Below, in pieces: positions 8,794 to 20,757 of a stretch of DNA of 64,000 bases. Location of the stretch: contig NW_026944383.1 of assembly GCF_033439725.1 (NCBI RefSeq), positions 6,820,001 to 6,884,000 on the forward strand. Direction: 5' to 3'. Below the pieces are notes generated by a model. The model was given only the letters and a program-made list of their open reading frames with translations, did not search any database and had not been told where the DNA came from. Position numbers and translations under genes: made by a program. Within the stretch, counting starts at the first letter, position 1. Each line of letters begins with the position of its first letter. The stretch comes from Neurospora tetraspora. Lineage: Eukaryota; Ascomycota; Sordariomycetes; Sordariales; Sordariaceae.

Positions 8794-11700
8794 ATGTCTC
8801 TCGATCCCACCCGGCCGAGGTCCATCTCCCCCGAGAGCTCTGGCCGTGACTCTCCAGTCCCCAAGCAATGGAGGAACCAGCTTGGGAATGGCAAGTCAAA
8901 TTCATATTCCTCTCCCTCCATGGACACAACTAGAGACTAGAGTACAGCTGGGTAGCTAACTAGGTGGCCGATGATGGACAGACGATGTTGCGCCGAAGGA
9001 CAAGAACTACCGCAAATACGCTTCCGGCGTCGAACGAGCCCTCTCTCTATTCGATACAGCCCTCCAAGAATGGGCCGACTATATCTCCTTCCTCAATCGC
9101 CTCCTCAAGGCCCTCCAAGCTCGGCCGTCCACCATCAACATCATCCCCGCCAAGGCCACTGTCGCAAAGCGTCTATCACAATGCTTGAACCCGTCTCTTC
9201 CGTCCGGTGTTCACCAAAAGACACTCGAGGTCTACAACTTCATATTTACAGTCATTGGCAAGGATGGTCTGTCGCGAGACCTGCCCCTCTATCTCCCCGG
9301 CCTTGCCTCGGTTCTCTCGTTCGCCTCCTTGTCCGTCCGGACCCCTTTCCTCGACCTGCTCGAGCGTCACTTCTTGGATCTCAACCCACGATCCCTACGA
9401 CCCGCCCTGAAATCGATCATACTTGCTCTTTTGCCAGGTCTCGAGGAGGAAACTAGCGAGGACTTTGAGCGAACATTAAAGCTTATGGAACGCGTCAAGG
9501 CCGCCCTCCGCCCACCAGGAAGCGAGATAATAACACTAACTCACTCCTCTGGCGACGACTTTTTCTGGCAGTGTTTCTTTCTGGCTTCTATAACCGGGCA
9601 TAGCAGGAGGACGGGCGCCTTGGCATACCTTATGCGCGCCTTGCCCGAGCTGGGACACCAGTTACATTCAGAGGGCCTCAAGACCGAGACTCGCAATGGC
9701 TTGGATTCCGAGGTTTCTGCCAAGCTGGTACAGCTGGTAACGTCTCCCGAGCCAGGATTGCTAATCCGCTGCTTTGCCGCTGGTTTGGCCGATGACCAGA
9801 TCCTTATCCAACGTGGTTTTCTCGATTTGTTGGTCACCCACCTTCCGTTACACTCCAAGGTGTTGCAAGCCAGGGCCAAGACCGACGACCTGGAACTCCT
9901 CTTGAAGACCGCCGTTGGGGTAACAACCCGGAGGGATATGAGTCTGAACAGGCGGCTGTGGACTTGGCTTCTAGGGCCTGAGCCGACAACTGCACACGAA
10001 GGCGAAGGCGGACCCGATTCCCCCACTACGCCTGCAAGCACCCCTGCCTACTTCATGTCGAGGACAAGCTATTTTGAAGAATTTGGGTTGCGACCCCTGA
10101 CTCGGGCCCTACTCAGCATGATCAAGGCTAGTAGCGTTGGAAACAATCCGGCAGACCGAGCGAAGCCATATCGTATCTGTCTGTCCTTGATGGACAGGTG
10201 GGAGATTGGCGGCTTGGTTGTGCCCGAGGTATTCCTTCCCATTGTCGACAGTGTCCGAGACTTCAAAGCAAAAGCAGAAAGCAAATCAGACTTCACCGAG
10301 GTGATCCGGAGTGCAAGTGTTTTCTTTGACGGTGTCGAGAGCGGGTTGATTTACAGCGAAATGCTCAACCTCGTGGCTCAGGCTATCAGTCCGGGCGAAC
10401 TCTCAGTGACTGATCGTAGCGACAAGCTTGACCTTGTCAGGTTCATTCTCGGCCATTTCAACGTCAGCGAAGAAGAGATGATAACCATTCATGCTCCGCT
10501 TACGGTCCTCTCCATCTTATGCATGATCGAGGAGTTAAAGGAGAGTGATGCTAATGCCACCACTCTCCTACCAGACGGTACGACTCTGCTGGTACAGGCT
10601 CTAACAATAGCCGCAAGCTTTTTGGAGCTCGTACCAGAAAGGGCGTTTCCGACTAGTGCAAAAGCTAAAGCTATCGAGTCCAAGATTCTGGCCGGAATAC
10701 CCAATGTCGAACTCCTCAAGAAGATCAAGAACTTCTACCACGCCGAGCAAGGAAACTTGGAGGCCACCTCTCCCCCATTTGTACCGCAGAATGTGGCGGA
10801 ACTCTTGTTGCAAAAAGCTTGCGACCTGAACTGTGAGAGTTTCAGCCAACGCGAATCCGGCCCGACTGTCGCTGCAAAGAGCAAAGTCCTCTTGCTTCTT
10901 CTCACCAAGACCCCTCACAAATCGTTCCTCGATACCAAGAAACTTCTTGCTTCCATTCACGGGTGTCTGTCATCAGATGCTCTTATTACTTTTACCACCT
11001 ATTATTCGCTATTAACCCTTTCTACCCACCTTTATTCTGCCGACCGGATTTCCCATGTGGACCTTTCTGAGTTGGTTAGTCCTTTGGTACGCCACGCATG
11101 GAGCTTTCTATCTTCGTCAGAGCCAAAATATCACGTCGAGACGGTCCGAAGTCTTTGGGTACTCCAGACGGCTCTGACACCAACCAATCATGACATTGAA
11201 GCAGCCATATGTTCTCTAATGCTGGAGAAAGATGTTTCAGGCACATTTGCTCAGCGTCCTGCTGACCCCGGAAGGAGCTTCTGTGTGCTCTGGTCGCATA
11301 GTCTCCAAGATAACCCTGCTGGAAGCGATCGCCGAGGACCCAAGACACCTATCATTGACGCAAAGGCGCCGCCGCGTCTTGGTGGTATAGATAATTACGA
11401 AGTCATGCTTACCCGCCCATTATTCTTAATGTTGGACGCGCTCACCGATGAGCGGACGCAGCTGTTCATGACAGTCAAGAGTTGGCTTAGCAGCCTGGTT
11501 GGAATAGACAAGTATGACCCCAGGCCTTCTGGGTTACGATTTACAGCTTGCTAACGCCTGTGCCCAGAATTTTCAATATTTTCGTGTCCAAGTTCGCCGA
11601 GCTATCATGTCTGAGGCGCCAAACAACTTCGGCTGAAGCCAAAGAGGTTCACAAATTCTCCGAAGACGATGACGTTGAGCTGGCTGTGTATTATCTTCGC

Positions 11701-14700
11701 TCCTTATCCAATGTCTTTCGCTTTACCCCTGACAGCATTTGGGCGTTCCTTGCGAAAAAGACTATACGCCCAGATTCTTACTTCCCATCATTATCTGAAA
11801 TTAGTACGTTACTCTTCCATGCCGGTGCCTTGTACATGAAAACTAACCAAAGCAGCCGGATCCGAGGACGATCTGACCTTCCAGGAGTTCTTCCTCAAGG
11901 TTGCCATGCAATGCATGGCAGACGTCAATACTTTGGGCGATGAAAGCTCTCAGATGAGGGTGACACAGCTTTATCGTTCAGCATTGGGCGTAATGAACCC
12001 TGTTATGGTGAACCCATACGCTGAGCCACTAGCAAAGCTGCACCTTGAGAATCCTCTCATTGATATGCTCACCCAGTCGCTTTCAGGTCCGGAGCCTTAC
12101 GTACAGACCTTGCTTCTGGACGTTGTCTTTGCGGCCTTGAAACTTCGTGAGCTAGCACCAGTCGAACTTCCAGAATCACCAACCGCAGAGAAACGCGCTG
12201 CGAGTGTTACGGCAGACTCGGCTAAAGCCTTCCGAGCTGTGGCCGGAGGGAAACCACCATCCGCTCTTCAGCCGCCTCCGCCCACGCTACTAAAGTGCAT
12301 CCTTTCTGGACTCAGCGCGCCCAGCAGCCGACAGGTTTTGGATAGCTGGATCAGCTTTCTCGCCGAGTGCCTACCACTCTACTCAGATTCGATCTTCCAG
12401 GTTCTGATACCGCTGGTTGAGACACTCTGCAGTCAGATTTCCACCACCTTCAACCGCTTACAGCAGCTCTTCCGAGCCTCTAACGACCCTCCAACACACA
12501 ATCAGATCGGTCCCGAGACCACCCTCATATCCCTCCTAAATGGCCTCGAGCAGGTACTGGCAAGGGGACACGACAGGCTACTGGCTGAAGAGGCCAGGGC
12601 CCAGGTTGTCAAGAACCCAGACCAGCCTCAGGGCTTTTTCGGCAACATGGTCTCCGGTGTCTTCTCGTCTGACGCACCTCAGACCCGGAGCGCCACAGCT
12701 AACGATCGACTTACGGTTCTTCTGGCCTTCCAAGATGCGGTGCGCATCTGCTTTACCATTTGGTCCTGGGGTCAAGGGAGCGATGCCTCCCTGCAAGACA
12801 ACTCTTCGGGCGCGTCGTTCAACTACACTTCTCTACGGATGAGAAACAGGGCCCGAAGGTTGCTAGAGCATCTCTTCGCTGCAGAGACACTAGAGTGCCT
12901 GGAAACAGTGATCGGAATATGGAGGGGGGCACTGGACAGTTCTGATACGTCCAAGGCTGCTGAGGTGTTCAATCTCTTGCCTGCCCTTGATGGATCGAGG
13001 CCGCAGCATACAATCCCAGCACTTTTCAACGCCATATACAGCAGAACGAACCCAGGCGCGCTGGATCCCTCGAGGAGGTCGACCCTTACCATCGAGCTTC
13101 AGGATACAGACGTGGTTATCTTCTTGGTTGACTATGCGCGCACTCTGGAGGATGATGCAATGGATGAAATATGGCAGGACTGCATGATCTTCTTGAAGGA
13201 TCTCCTGGGCAACCCATTGCCTCATCGCCAGGCGTTGCCGAGTTTACTGGAGTTCGCTGCCATTCTGGGTGAGAAGGTGGACAACACCAACTTTGGAGAA
13301 CAGAGGAAGATGCGTCGTGAACTCGCGGATCTCTTCCTCCGTCTCCTAGCGGCTATCTTCACCACACGGCCTACCAGCTTTGTGGAAACCTCTTCGACGA
13401 GTTACTCGTCATCCACCACCAACCTCCTCCTCTCAGAGAAGAAGCCAAATGAGGCCCCTCGTACGGTTTCTGTAGCAGCCATCCGGACTCCATTCGAACG
13501 CGCAGATGACGTCGTCGGAATCCTCTCCAACATCGTTCCCAACTTGCCCAAGATCCTCGTTGAGAATGACCGCATCCTCACAGCCGCCACCTCCATCTCG
13601 GCCAACGTGATCGGCCCAACGCTGCGGTCCAAGTTCTTCCCCGACACCGTATCAAAGAACACCCTGGTGCTGCTCCATCAACTATCCCGCCTACCTAACA
13701 ACCAAAAGTCTTGGAAGAAGGACGTCGCCGATGCCTTCAACGACTCCCGCTTCTTCAGCTCCAACCTGAGCCTCGTGCAAACCGACTGGCTGCCTCTGCT
13801 CAAGCAATGGGCCGTCGCAGACAAGGAACGCATCCCCGAAATCCTCGGCCGCATCACCCCGCCCTCGACCGCGGGCATCGTCTTCGGCGTCGGCGCCACT
13901 TCCGCCCGACTCGAAGCCGACCGCAAGACGCAACTCAACCTGCGGCGCATCGCCACCCTCATCCTCGCCGCCACCGACGACAACTTTGTCACCGAACTGC
14001 CCTCCATCCTCGACAAGCTTGTCGAGCTCCTCGGCGCCACTGCCACCTCCTCCCCCTCCTCCACCACCCGCGCCGAAGTCTACATGGTCATGCGCGCCCT
14101 CGTCCTCCGCACTAGCGCCATTCACCTCGCTCCGCTCTGGCCCGTCGTCAACGCCGAGCTGCACGCCGCCATCTCCTCCGTCGTCGCGCCCGACCACTCC
14201 GCGCCCAGCGACACGTACGGCAACCCGGCCGTCATGCAAGCCTGCAAGCTTTTGGATCTGCTCGTCTGCGTCGCGCCCGATGACTTCCAGTTGCACGAGT
14301 GGCTGTTCGTTACCGACACCATCGACGCCGTCTACAGGCCCAGCGCAGCTGGCTACCAACCCGTGGCGCTAGTGGACGAAGTCTCCGAGGAACTCAACGG
14401 TTCTCTCGTCACTCCCCACGCCCACCACTCACACACCAATTCCCTATCCGGAGCAGGCGCAGCAGCCCTAGGCCTAGACCCATCCTCCCTCCTTTCTCCC
14501 ACCGATGGAATCGACGGTCAAGGTCAACCCCTCCGCCGTCCTCTGCTGGGAAACCTCCCCGGACAAATAAGCGACGAAGTAGGCATGGAGCGCAAAGACG
14601 AATTAGTCGCCAAGGTGCTCCGCCCGTTTTTCGGACAGCTGAGTATCTTTGCGTTTGAGACGACGTACAAGATGACAGAAGTCGATTGGGAAGGGTGTGT

Positions 14701-14755
14701 GAATGGATTACTGAGGGACCTGTTTGATGAGCGGAGCGTGGTGAAGGCTCTTTAG
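8794..14755 (+). CDS. dop1: Dop1/Dopey family protein (endosome-Golgi traffic), four exons
   Basis: Joined exons 8794-8890, 8982-11511, 11568-11803 and 11856-14755 give 1920 residues. Dop1 is a very large HEAT-like/leucine-zipper protein that works with Mon2 and the flippase Neo1 at endosomes and Golgi. The N-terminal Dopey domain is clear (KNYRKYASGVERALSLFD, then EWADYISFLNRLLKALQ). The start ATG at 8794 gives MSLDPTRPRSISPESSGRD, which fits the family. Intron 1 (8891-8981) has an unusual GC donor (GCAAGT), a GCTAAC branch site and ends ACAG; no GT donor keeps the frame. Introns 2 (56 nt) and 3 (52 nt) are ordinary GT-AG with CTAAC sites. The C-terminus ends LFDERSVVKAL. It is convergent with tgs1. 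Confidence 0.92.
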
Positions 14756-15403
14756 GACCGGGCTGGATCTGCGTATGGTGGTGGTGGTGGAGGAGGAGGA
14801 GGAGGAGGAGGAGGAGGAGGGAGGGGGCCGGGGTTGAGTTTGAGTTCAAGTGTTGTGGATTTGTATGTGGGTGGTGGAAGTGCTGGATTGAGGGATTTGA
14901 GAGAGTTGAGGGAGAGGGAAAGTAGGAGTAGGTCGAGTTCAAGGTCGGGGTCGGGGACGGGGACGGGGACGGGGATGGTGAGGTCTAGGGCAGAGAGTAG
15001 GTGGTGGTAGACTGGTAGCAGTAGGTAATTGGGATTGATGATGCTTTTAGCGTTTAAAAAGGAGTAGGTTTGAGTTAATTCTGATATTCTTTTGGTTCAA
15101 GTACTAGGTACTAGAAATAGCGTATTTTGTTCTTCTCGGTGGTTGTCTATGTTTTGTATTGATAGAGATGGTGTCACCCGTCTCCTTGAACTCCTGATGA
15201 TGACAATGATGGTGGTAAAAACAGCCATTAAATGGGAAAGAAAATATGTCAGTATGCCCTGGCCACATCAGTCCATATCATACCCTGTTCCTTAAAATCC
15301 TGTCCCAATCCCGAGGCTTCATCAACCACCCGGTTGCCGAACCTAACCATAAAACTCCAGGAGTAGATTCCACTTGTTTTCCTTCCCATGGCCGCAGTGA
15401 TTG
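14756..15403. other. dop1/tgs1 convergent 3' region with purine-rich simple repeats
   Basis: Just past the dop1 stop is a (GGT)n(GGA)n tract (about 14775-14821), then a run of GGGGAC units (14947-14980) with six G-runs of four, a strong G-quadruplex-type sequence on the plus strand. No coding frame of merit. Confidence 0.6.
14947..14980 (+). repeat. G-run array (GGGGAC)n, G-quadruplex-type
   Basis: Six runs of four G separated by two bases in the dop1 3' flank, a textbook intramolecular G-quadruplex pattern on the plus strand. Confidence 0.7.
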
Positions 15404-16666
15404 CTAGTTGTTGTGCGATGAGCGCCTCCTTCGTTTTCGCTTCCTCTTTTCGGCGTTGTCTGTTTTGGGGGTGTCGTATAGGTCAACATCCTCCTGGGCG
15501 TCATAGGCCACCGACGCTTCCTCCGTCGTCTCGGGGAGAAGCTTTGGTACTGCTTGCTCCTGCTCATCGTCCTGTTTCCTCTTCTTTTGCCCCCTTTCCT
15601 CTTCGGACAACTGCTTCTTTGCCTCAGACCGCTTCTTTTCCTCCTTGCCACCAGCATCAATAGTTCCCGGCAAGTACGCCACCAGCGCCTTGCTCGCCCC
15701 CTTCTGACAATACTGCACCACATCAATCTTGGGCGCACCGTCCGGCACCAGCGCGGCAATCTGGTTCAGATCGCTTTGTCTGGGCAAGAAAAGCGCCTGC
15801 GGCAGTATCTGCGTCTGCGCCTGCGCCGACCCTCCCTCCTTTTGCTCCACCTGCTTCTTCTTCTCCTCCTCCTCATGCTCCGGCATCGTACACGCCTCGT
15901 ACAGCTGCTCCAGGTTATAGGGCTCCATCTTGCTAAGATCGAACACCTCCTGATCGCGGTACGAGACGCCGCCCCACGGCGGCGAAGCAAAGACTAGACA
16001 CTCTTCCAGCTTGAGCTCTGCTAGGAGATCATCCAGCTCTTCTTTATCCTCCTCTGGCCCCCCATCACTCATCGTCCCTTTTCCCAAACGAACCCCCCAA
16101 AACCGCCTCATAACCTCAAAACAGTCCCCATGCACCCACGTAATTTTGTCGTAGACATCATACACCTCGGCATTATGCTGGGCGCAAGCCAGCGTGCTCC
16201 TGTCCTTTTCGATAGCAATGACGCGATCCCATCTCCCCGACGAGAGCGCAAAGGCAATCACGTTGCCTCCGGCGCCGCCGAAGAGGTCGATTAATACGCG
16301 TTTTCCCTGGGCGATTGGGTGGGTGGAGAGATCCCGTGCGATGCGGGTGGCGACGGGTTCCGGGGTCACGCCGAACCAGGCCGAGTCGGTTAGGTGGATG
16401 TCGTAGTCGTAGAATTCGAAGATTGAGAAGCGTTGGTGCCAGTATCTTGGAGGGGGGTTAGTGAGGTTGAGGTTGGGATTGGGGGAAGAGGGTGATGAGG
16501 GTGGGGATGGGGGTGAGGATGGAAAGATGGAAGATAGAAGATGAGATGAAGGGTTGATGTTATCTTACTTTTGGATGTCCCAGGGGACTTCATTGAGTTT
16601 TGTGTAGTGGTGACAATTTTCGTCGAGAGGGAACTTCTCCCCTTTCTTGAGGACTTTGGGGCCCAT
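15404..16666 (-). CDS. tgs1: Trimethylguanosine synthase (TGS1 family), two exons
   Basis: Exons (minus) 16666-16569 and 16445-15404 give 379 residues. Tgs1 methylates the m7G cap of snRNAs and snoRNAs to m2,2,7G in the nucleus. Exon 1 encodes MGPKVLKKGEKFPLDE…VPWDIQ; exon 2 continues KYWHQRFSIFEFYDYDIHLT, the normal Tgs1 entry into the Rossmann fold. The AdoMet site LIDLFGGAGGN is at 84-94, the acidic IEKD follows, and the catalytic SPPWGG is at about 187-192. The last 80 residues are lysine-rich, as in a nuclear tail. The 123-nt intron has a GTAAGA donor and CTAAC branch but an AAG acceptor, the only one that keeps both frame and protein similarity. The ATG at 16666 is the first after an in-frame TGA. 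It shares an upstream region with grh1. Confidence 0.92.
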
Positions 16667-17292
16667 ACTGTTGATGACCGTGATGGGCTTGGTGGTATTG
16701 AGTTTTGTATTGTTTGTGATGGTGTTGATCTTGGTCTGTGTATCTGGATCTGCTGTGGTCGACTGGCTGAGATTGAGAACGGGACGTGACGAATGAGTTG
16801 ATTCTCTCTCTTCTTGTTTTCATCCCCAGAAATGCTGTGGCTGAGGAATCACGGACAGGTCCTATGGAAAGACCAAAGGGTTGTGAATTGTTTCAAGAAG
16901 TGAACATGAGAAAGATGTGAGAAGTACTCGATACCTGGAAGGTGCTGCGGTCTCGATGCACCGTGTAAGTCGCAGGGACTCGTCTTTTTCCCCAATTCTG
17001 GAGCCCCACTCAGATTTGCGCAAACTCCACAATGTGCCTGGAATTGGGAGCTTTGACCATCAAGGTCCACGCCAGCAGGAGCGCTGGGCTGAAGTGGGGC
17101 TCGCTCTTGCTTGCCGTCGTTCGTTAACGTCCACGGTGACACGGTTCATCACGGAAGCTCCGAGTGCTGTAAATGCCAGGGTTGCTTCAGGACTTCCATC
17201 TCGACTCTTGACGATCCAACATCCAGATCGCATGATCACCAATATTTAAACCAACCCAACACTCGTTCGGCTACACATCGTAGCATACAACA
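16667..17292. other. Divergent promoter region between tgs1 and grh1
   Basis: About 625 bases between two divergent starts. A TATA-like AATATTTAAA lies at 17241-17250, 43 bases before the grh1 ATG. No convincing extra gene; short frames on both strands overlap each other and look random. Confidence 0.45.
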
Positions 17293-18584
17293 ATGACAAC
17301 CATGTTTAACGCCCTCAACCGCTTCATATCCCGGCTCGACGGCGATGCGCCCACGTCCAAGGAGAACCAGCCTGGCGGATTCGGCTTCCAAGTGCTGCGA
17401 AACACCAACCCAGACCTGGCCATTGAGCCATGGTTTGACTTTGTCGTTGGAATCAATGGGCGGATGATTGTATGGTTTCGAAACCGTTAAATTCTGAAAG
17501 CTAAAGGTCTAACACAGCTCTGCTCCAGGACGACTCTGACCCGAGGCTCTTTGCCCAAGAAGTCCGGAACTGTGCTGGCGGTGTTGTGCAGCTGGGACTT
17601 TGGAGCGCAAAGGTATATCACCACCGTGAACATGCTAGTTACACCCAATGCTGACGGCTTTTCCTTTAAAAACAGGGCCAAAGAACGCGAGCACTCCACA
17701 TCCCCGTCCCCGCCGATACTGCCTCCCTCGGGCTTACCCTCCAATGGACCGCCCTCTCTGTCGTCACCAACATCTGGCACGTCCTCGACGTCCCCGCGAA
17801 CTCTCCCGCCGACGTCGCCGGTCTTCTCCCATACAGCGACTACATCCTAGGCACCCCCGAGGGAGTCCTCCACGGCGAGAGCGGGCTCAGCGAGCTAGTG
17901 GAGGACCACATTGGCCGCCCCCTGCGCCTTTACATCTACAACAACGAGTACAACGTCACCCGCGAGGTGACCATCCAGCCCAGCCGGGACTGGGGTGGTG
18001 AGGGTGCTCTCGGCTGCGTCCTAGGCTACGGCGCTTTGCACCGGGTGCCAGCGCCCCTGAGCGAGCCTGTGCACGCCCCAGGCGAGACCCTGTTCGACGG
18101 CGACTCGGAGCAATACGGACACGTCGGACAGCAGCAACAGTATCAACAAGAACCTCAGTACAGATACCCGGGTGCAGCACCACCACCAGCAGGCGTTCAA
18201 TCGCACTACGCCCCTTTTGCTACTACAACCTCCCCTCCGCCCCCACCCGTCGGCGGTGGTGAGTTTCTCATACCAGCGCAGATGGTCGGCACACCACCAC
18301 CCCCGGCAACACAGTTTGGCGGCGCGGCGGTCGCTTCTGCTCCGCCTAGGGGAAAGAAGAAGGAGAGACCGGCGAATAGGACAGGGTTGGGCTCGATGGA
18401 TGATTACTTCAAGGAGCAGGAGAAGAAGAGTAGGGAATTGGATAATGCTCCTAGCAGGAAGAACACACCAGTACCGCCGCCGCCAATGGGAGGTCCTCCT
18501 AAAGGTGGACCGCCCAAGGCAGTGTCGTCGCCCCCGCCTGGTAGTGCGCAAGGGGAAGAGACGGCTGAGGGGGGCGAGAGTTAG
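17293..18584 (+). CDS. grh1: GRASP-family Golgi protein (Grh1/GRASP65 homolog), three exons
   Basis: Exons 17293-17469, 17529-17612 and 17676-18584 give 389 residues. GRASP proteins tether early Golgi/COPII membranes and support unconventional secretion. Both PDZ-like GRASP repeats are present: the first carries FGFQVLRNTNPDLAIEPWFD and FVVGINGRMIDDSDPRLF, the second WHVLDVPANSPADVAGLLPY and SDYILGTPEGVLHGE. After about residue 220 the chain becomes Pro/Gln/Gly-rich (SPR region). There is no glycine at position 2, so no myristoylation. The N-terminus MTTMFNALNRFISRL could form an amphipathic helix, as described for yeast Grh1. Introns are 59 and 63 nt, both phase 0. The 3' end converges on ost2. 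Confidence 0.93.
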
Positions 18585-19173
18585 TGGCTTAAGGTAGAAT
18601 ACTGGGAGAAGTTTGACTAGGAGGTTGTGAATGATACCTGTGATATTATGATTACAAGCATCCAAGGCTGGGGCGTGGTGATTGTCTTTGACAATGGCGG
18701 CGGACTTCCGTCCAGTACTGGGGTCTGGGAACTTGCGGGCATTGAAGCTCTTTGAAGACTCCCGTCGCCTGGCGTCATGACATGTCCGAAGTTGGTGAAG
18801 TTGGAATGGTGCCCCCCTACAGCGGTATTGGTTGTTGACCATTTCCAGCGAGTGGGTGAAGGAAGTAGAAATAATCCAGCGTGAAATTTGAAGCATCTAT
18901 TGTAGATACTGTAAATCGAAAAAGAAGAAAGGTATAATAAATGCCAGACAATTTTATCGACATATCCTCCCGCCTGTCTTGTCTTCTTCTAGCTCGCTTG
19001 AAAATACGGACGGTTCTGTTATTGCTTGCTTGATGACTTGCTCGTTCCCGCCATGTTCTCGCAATTATCTTCCATTCACCTGATACCCCTCAACAACACA
19101 ACGATCCTCTATATCCCACACTCGTGTACTTTTAACTCCTCGCTCAATCGCTCGTCCTTGGTTGCTCTCTTTC
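18585..19173. other. Convergent 3' region of grh1 and ost2
   Basis: About 590 bases with no gene seen. Text near 18900-18950 (AAAAAGAAGAAAGGTATAATAAATG) resembles a polyadenylation neighbourhood. Confidence 0.4.
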
Positions 19174-20017
19174 TTAGTTGATAAAGTTGACGCAGAAGAA
19201 ATGCAGAATCAAACTGCAGACCAAGTAATCGGCAAAGGCTCTATAACCGAGACCGAGTCAAGTTAGCAAAGCTATCCCACCCACCACACCACCTGGGATA
19301 TTGCTCCTTCGGGGAAAACCGTATGTAACGTAACGTACCGTTCAGGCGACACCGAAGGGAAATCACTCTTGTTCGCCTCGGTTGTCTGGATCCGTAGCGA
19401 GGCCGTCAGGACGAATTGGCCGACTGTTGCTGAGAAGCCGGAGAGGAAGGCGTTGAAGGGCTGTTTTTTTTTAAGGAACCATAGTTAGCCAATGCTGCTA
19501 TTGTGATTTCCGTCGTAACCTTCTTCAACTTCCATCACCTGAATCATTTTGCAAGAAGAGAGATTTGATGTGTGGGAGAAAGGGAACGGGGATAAACCGG
19601 GGGCAAACGTACATAATTCCCAGCCAAAACACAATACAAAAACTGCAACCCGCCCACCACCACAAGGAAAGCCATGAACGCATCAATCAGCTTGGTCCGC
19701 TGCGGCGTCGTGTCCTGGTAGTGTGTCAAGAGGTTGCTGAAGACTTTGTTCCATGCTTGCCCTTGTGCGCCGCTGCTGCTGCTGCCCGAGCTCTTGCCGG
19801 TAGTGGTTTTTGTGGTAGAGGTGGTAGTGGTAGTGGTAGTAGGCTCAATCTGAGTGCTGGTAGCAAAGGCATTGGTTGTCGTGGCAATGGGAGGAGCGGA
19901 TTCTTTGGGTTGGACTTTGGTTGTGACTGTTGCTGATGTTGTTGTCGATGTCGCTGAGGGGGAGGGGGAGACGCCGCGGGCGGCGGCGGAGGAGGCGTTC
20001 TTGCGCTTTCCACCCAT
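19174..20017 (-). CDS. ost2: Oligosaccharyltransferase subunit Ost2/DAD1, three exons
   Basis: Exons (minus) 20017-19613, 19460-19339 and 19240-19174 give 197 residues. Ost2/DAD1 is a small essential membrane subunit of the ER oligosaccharyltransferase that N-glycosylates proteins. The conserved core starts near residue 105 (TKLIDAFMAFLVVVGGLQFL), continues YCVLAGNYPFNAFLSGF and SATVGQFVLTASLRIQTT, and ends LILHFFCVNFIN, with three to four hydrophobic segments. Introns are phase 0 and phase 2 with GTACGT donors. Family members are usually about 110-130 residues; here an additional 85-residue Ser/Thr-rich, low-complexity N-terminus precedes the core. The chosen ATG (20017) gives MGGKRKNASS; an in-frame upstream extension to 20254 looks like untranslated sequence. 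Confidence 0.92.
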
Positions 20018-20757
20018 TGTGTCTGACTGTTGTGGATTGTTTGATTTATGGAACGTTGCGATTGATCTGTGTCTCTGCGCTGTTGCTAGCAGGTGGTGGT
20101 GTTGGTTCGGGTCGGTGGTGTTGGTTCGGGTCGGTGGTTGTTTGGATATTCGTTGTCGCGATGTTGTTGAAGCTGTAATGGTGCCGTGGTTTGTGTACCT
20201 TGACGGGAGCTTCCGATTCCACACACTGCTGTGTCCAGTCGCTAAAACGGCCACGAAGCTTCATCTGTCATCATCGGGGACAGGGGTGGTCACACACGCA
20301 CACACATCCGTTTGTTTAACACCGTGTGGAGATTTCAGTGAAGTTGGCGCACAGGCCAAGGCCATGGGACATGGGTGAGGAAAGAAGGGCAGGAAATTTA
20401 TGATTGGATGGAATTGGATAAGTGGAACCCTCCCATGTCGTGCATCAATGGGGAATTGGTGTTGAGAGTGGAGCTGGGCCTTGTTTGTTCAACTTCAGTC
20501 CTCTTCAAATAACATCCTATGACTGAACACCGCAATAAAGAGTTGTCCATGTTTATGTGATCAAGTTCAAGGATCTATCAGGCTCACTTGAATAATAGTT
20601 ACTTTTTCTTGGTTCACTCGCTTTGGTGTCTTCGCCCAGCTGCGCACTCCGAATACCTATTCAACCTTCCGATTCCGGACTTTGTTGACTTACACGCCCC
20701 CGGTGACGACATCCACTCACAACTCACCACTATCACTTACACCACAACCATATAATC
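20018..20757. other. Divergent promoter region between ost2 and the DUF202 gene
   Basis: 740 bases. The ost2-proximal part contains GGTTCGGGTCGGTGGT repeated twice in tandem (about 20104-20140). A CAATAAA element and CT-rich stretches lie toward the DUF202 gene. No gene seen. Confidence 0.4.

Noticed and set aside
13691-14359. 222-codon minus frame rich in Gly
   Set aside because: Antisense shadow of dop1 exon 4.
14409-14942. 177-codon minus frame over the dop1 3' end
   Set aside because: It is the antisense of dop1 and of a simple repeat; Leu and His runs come from GGA and GGT tracts.
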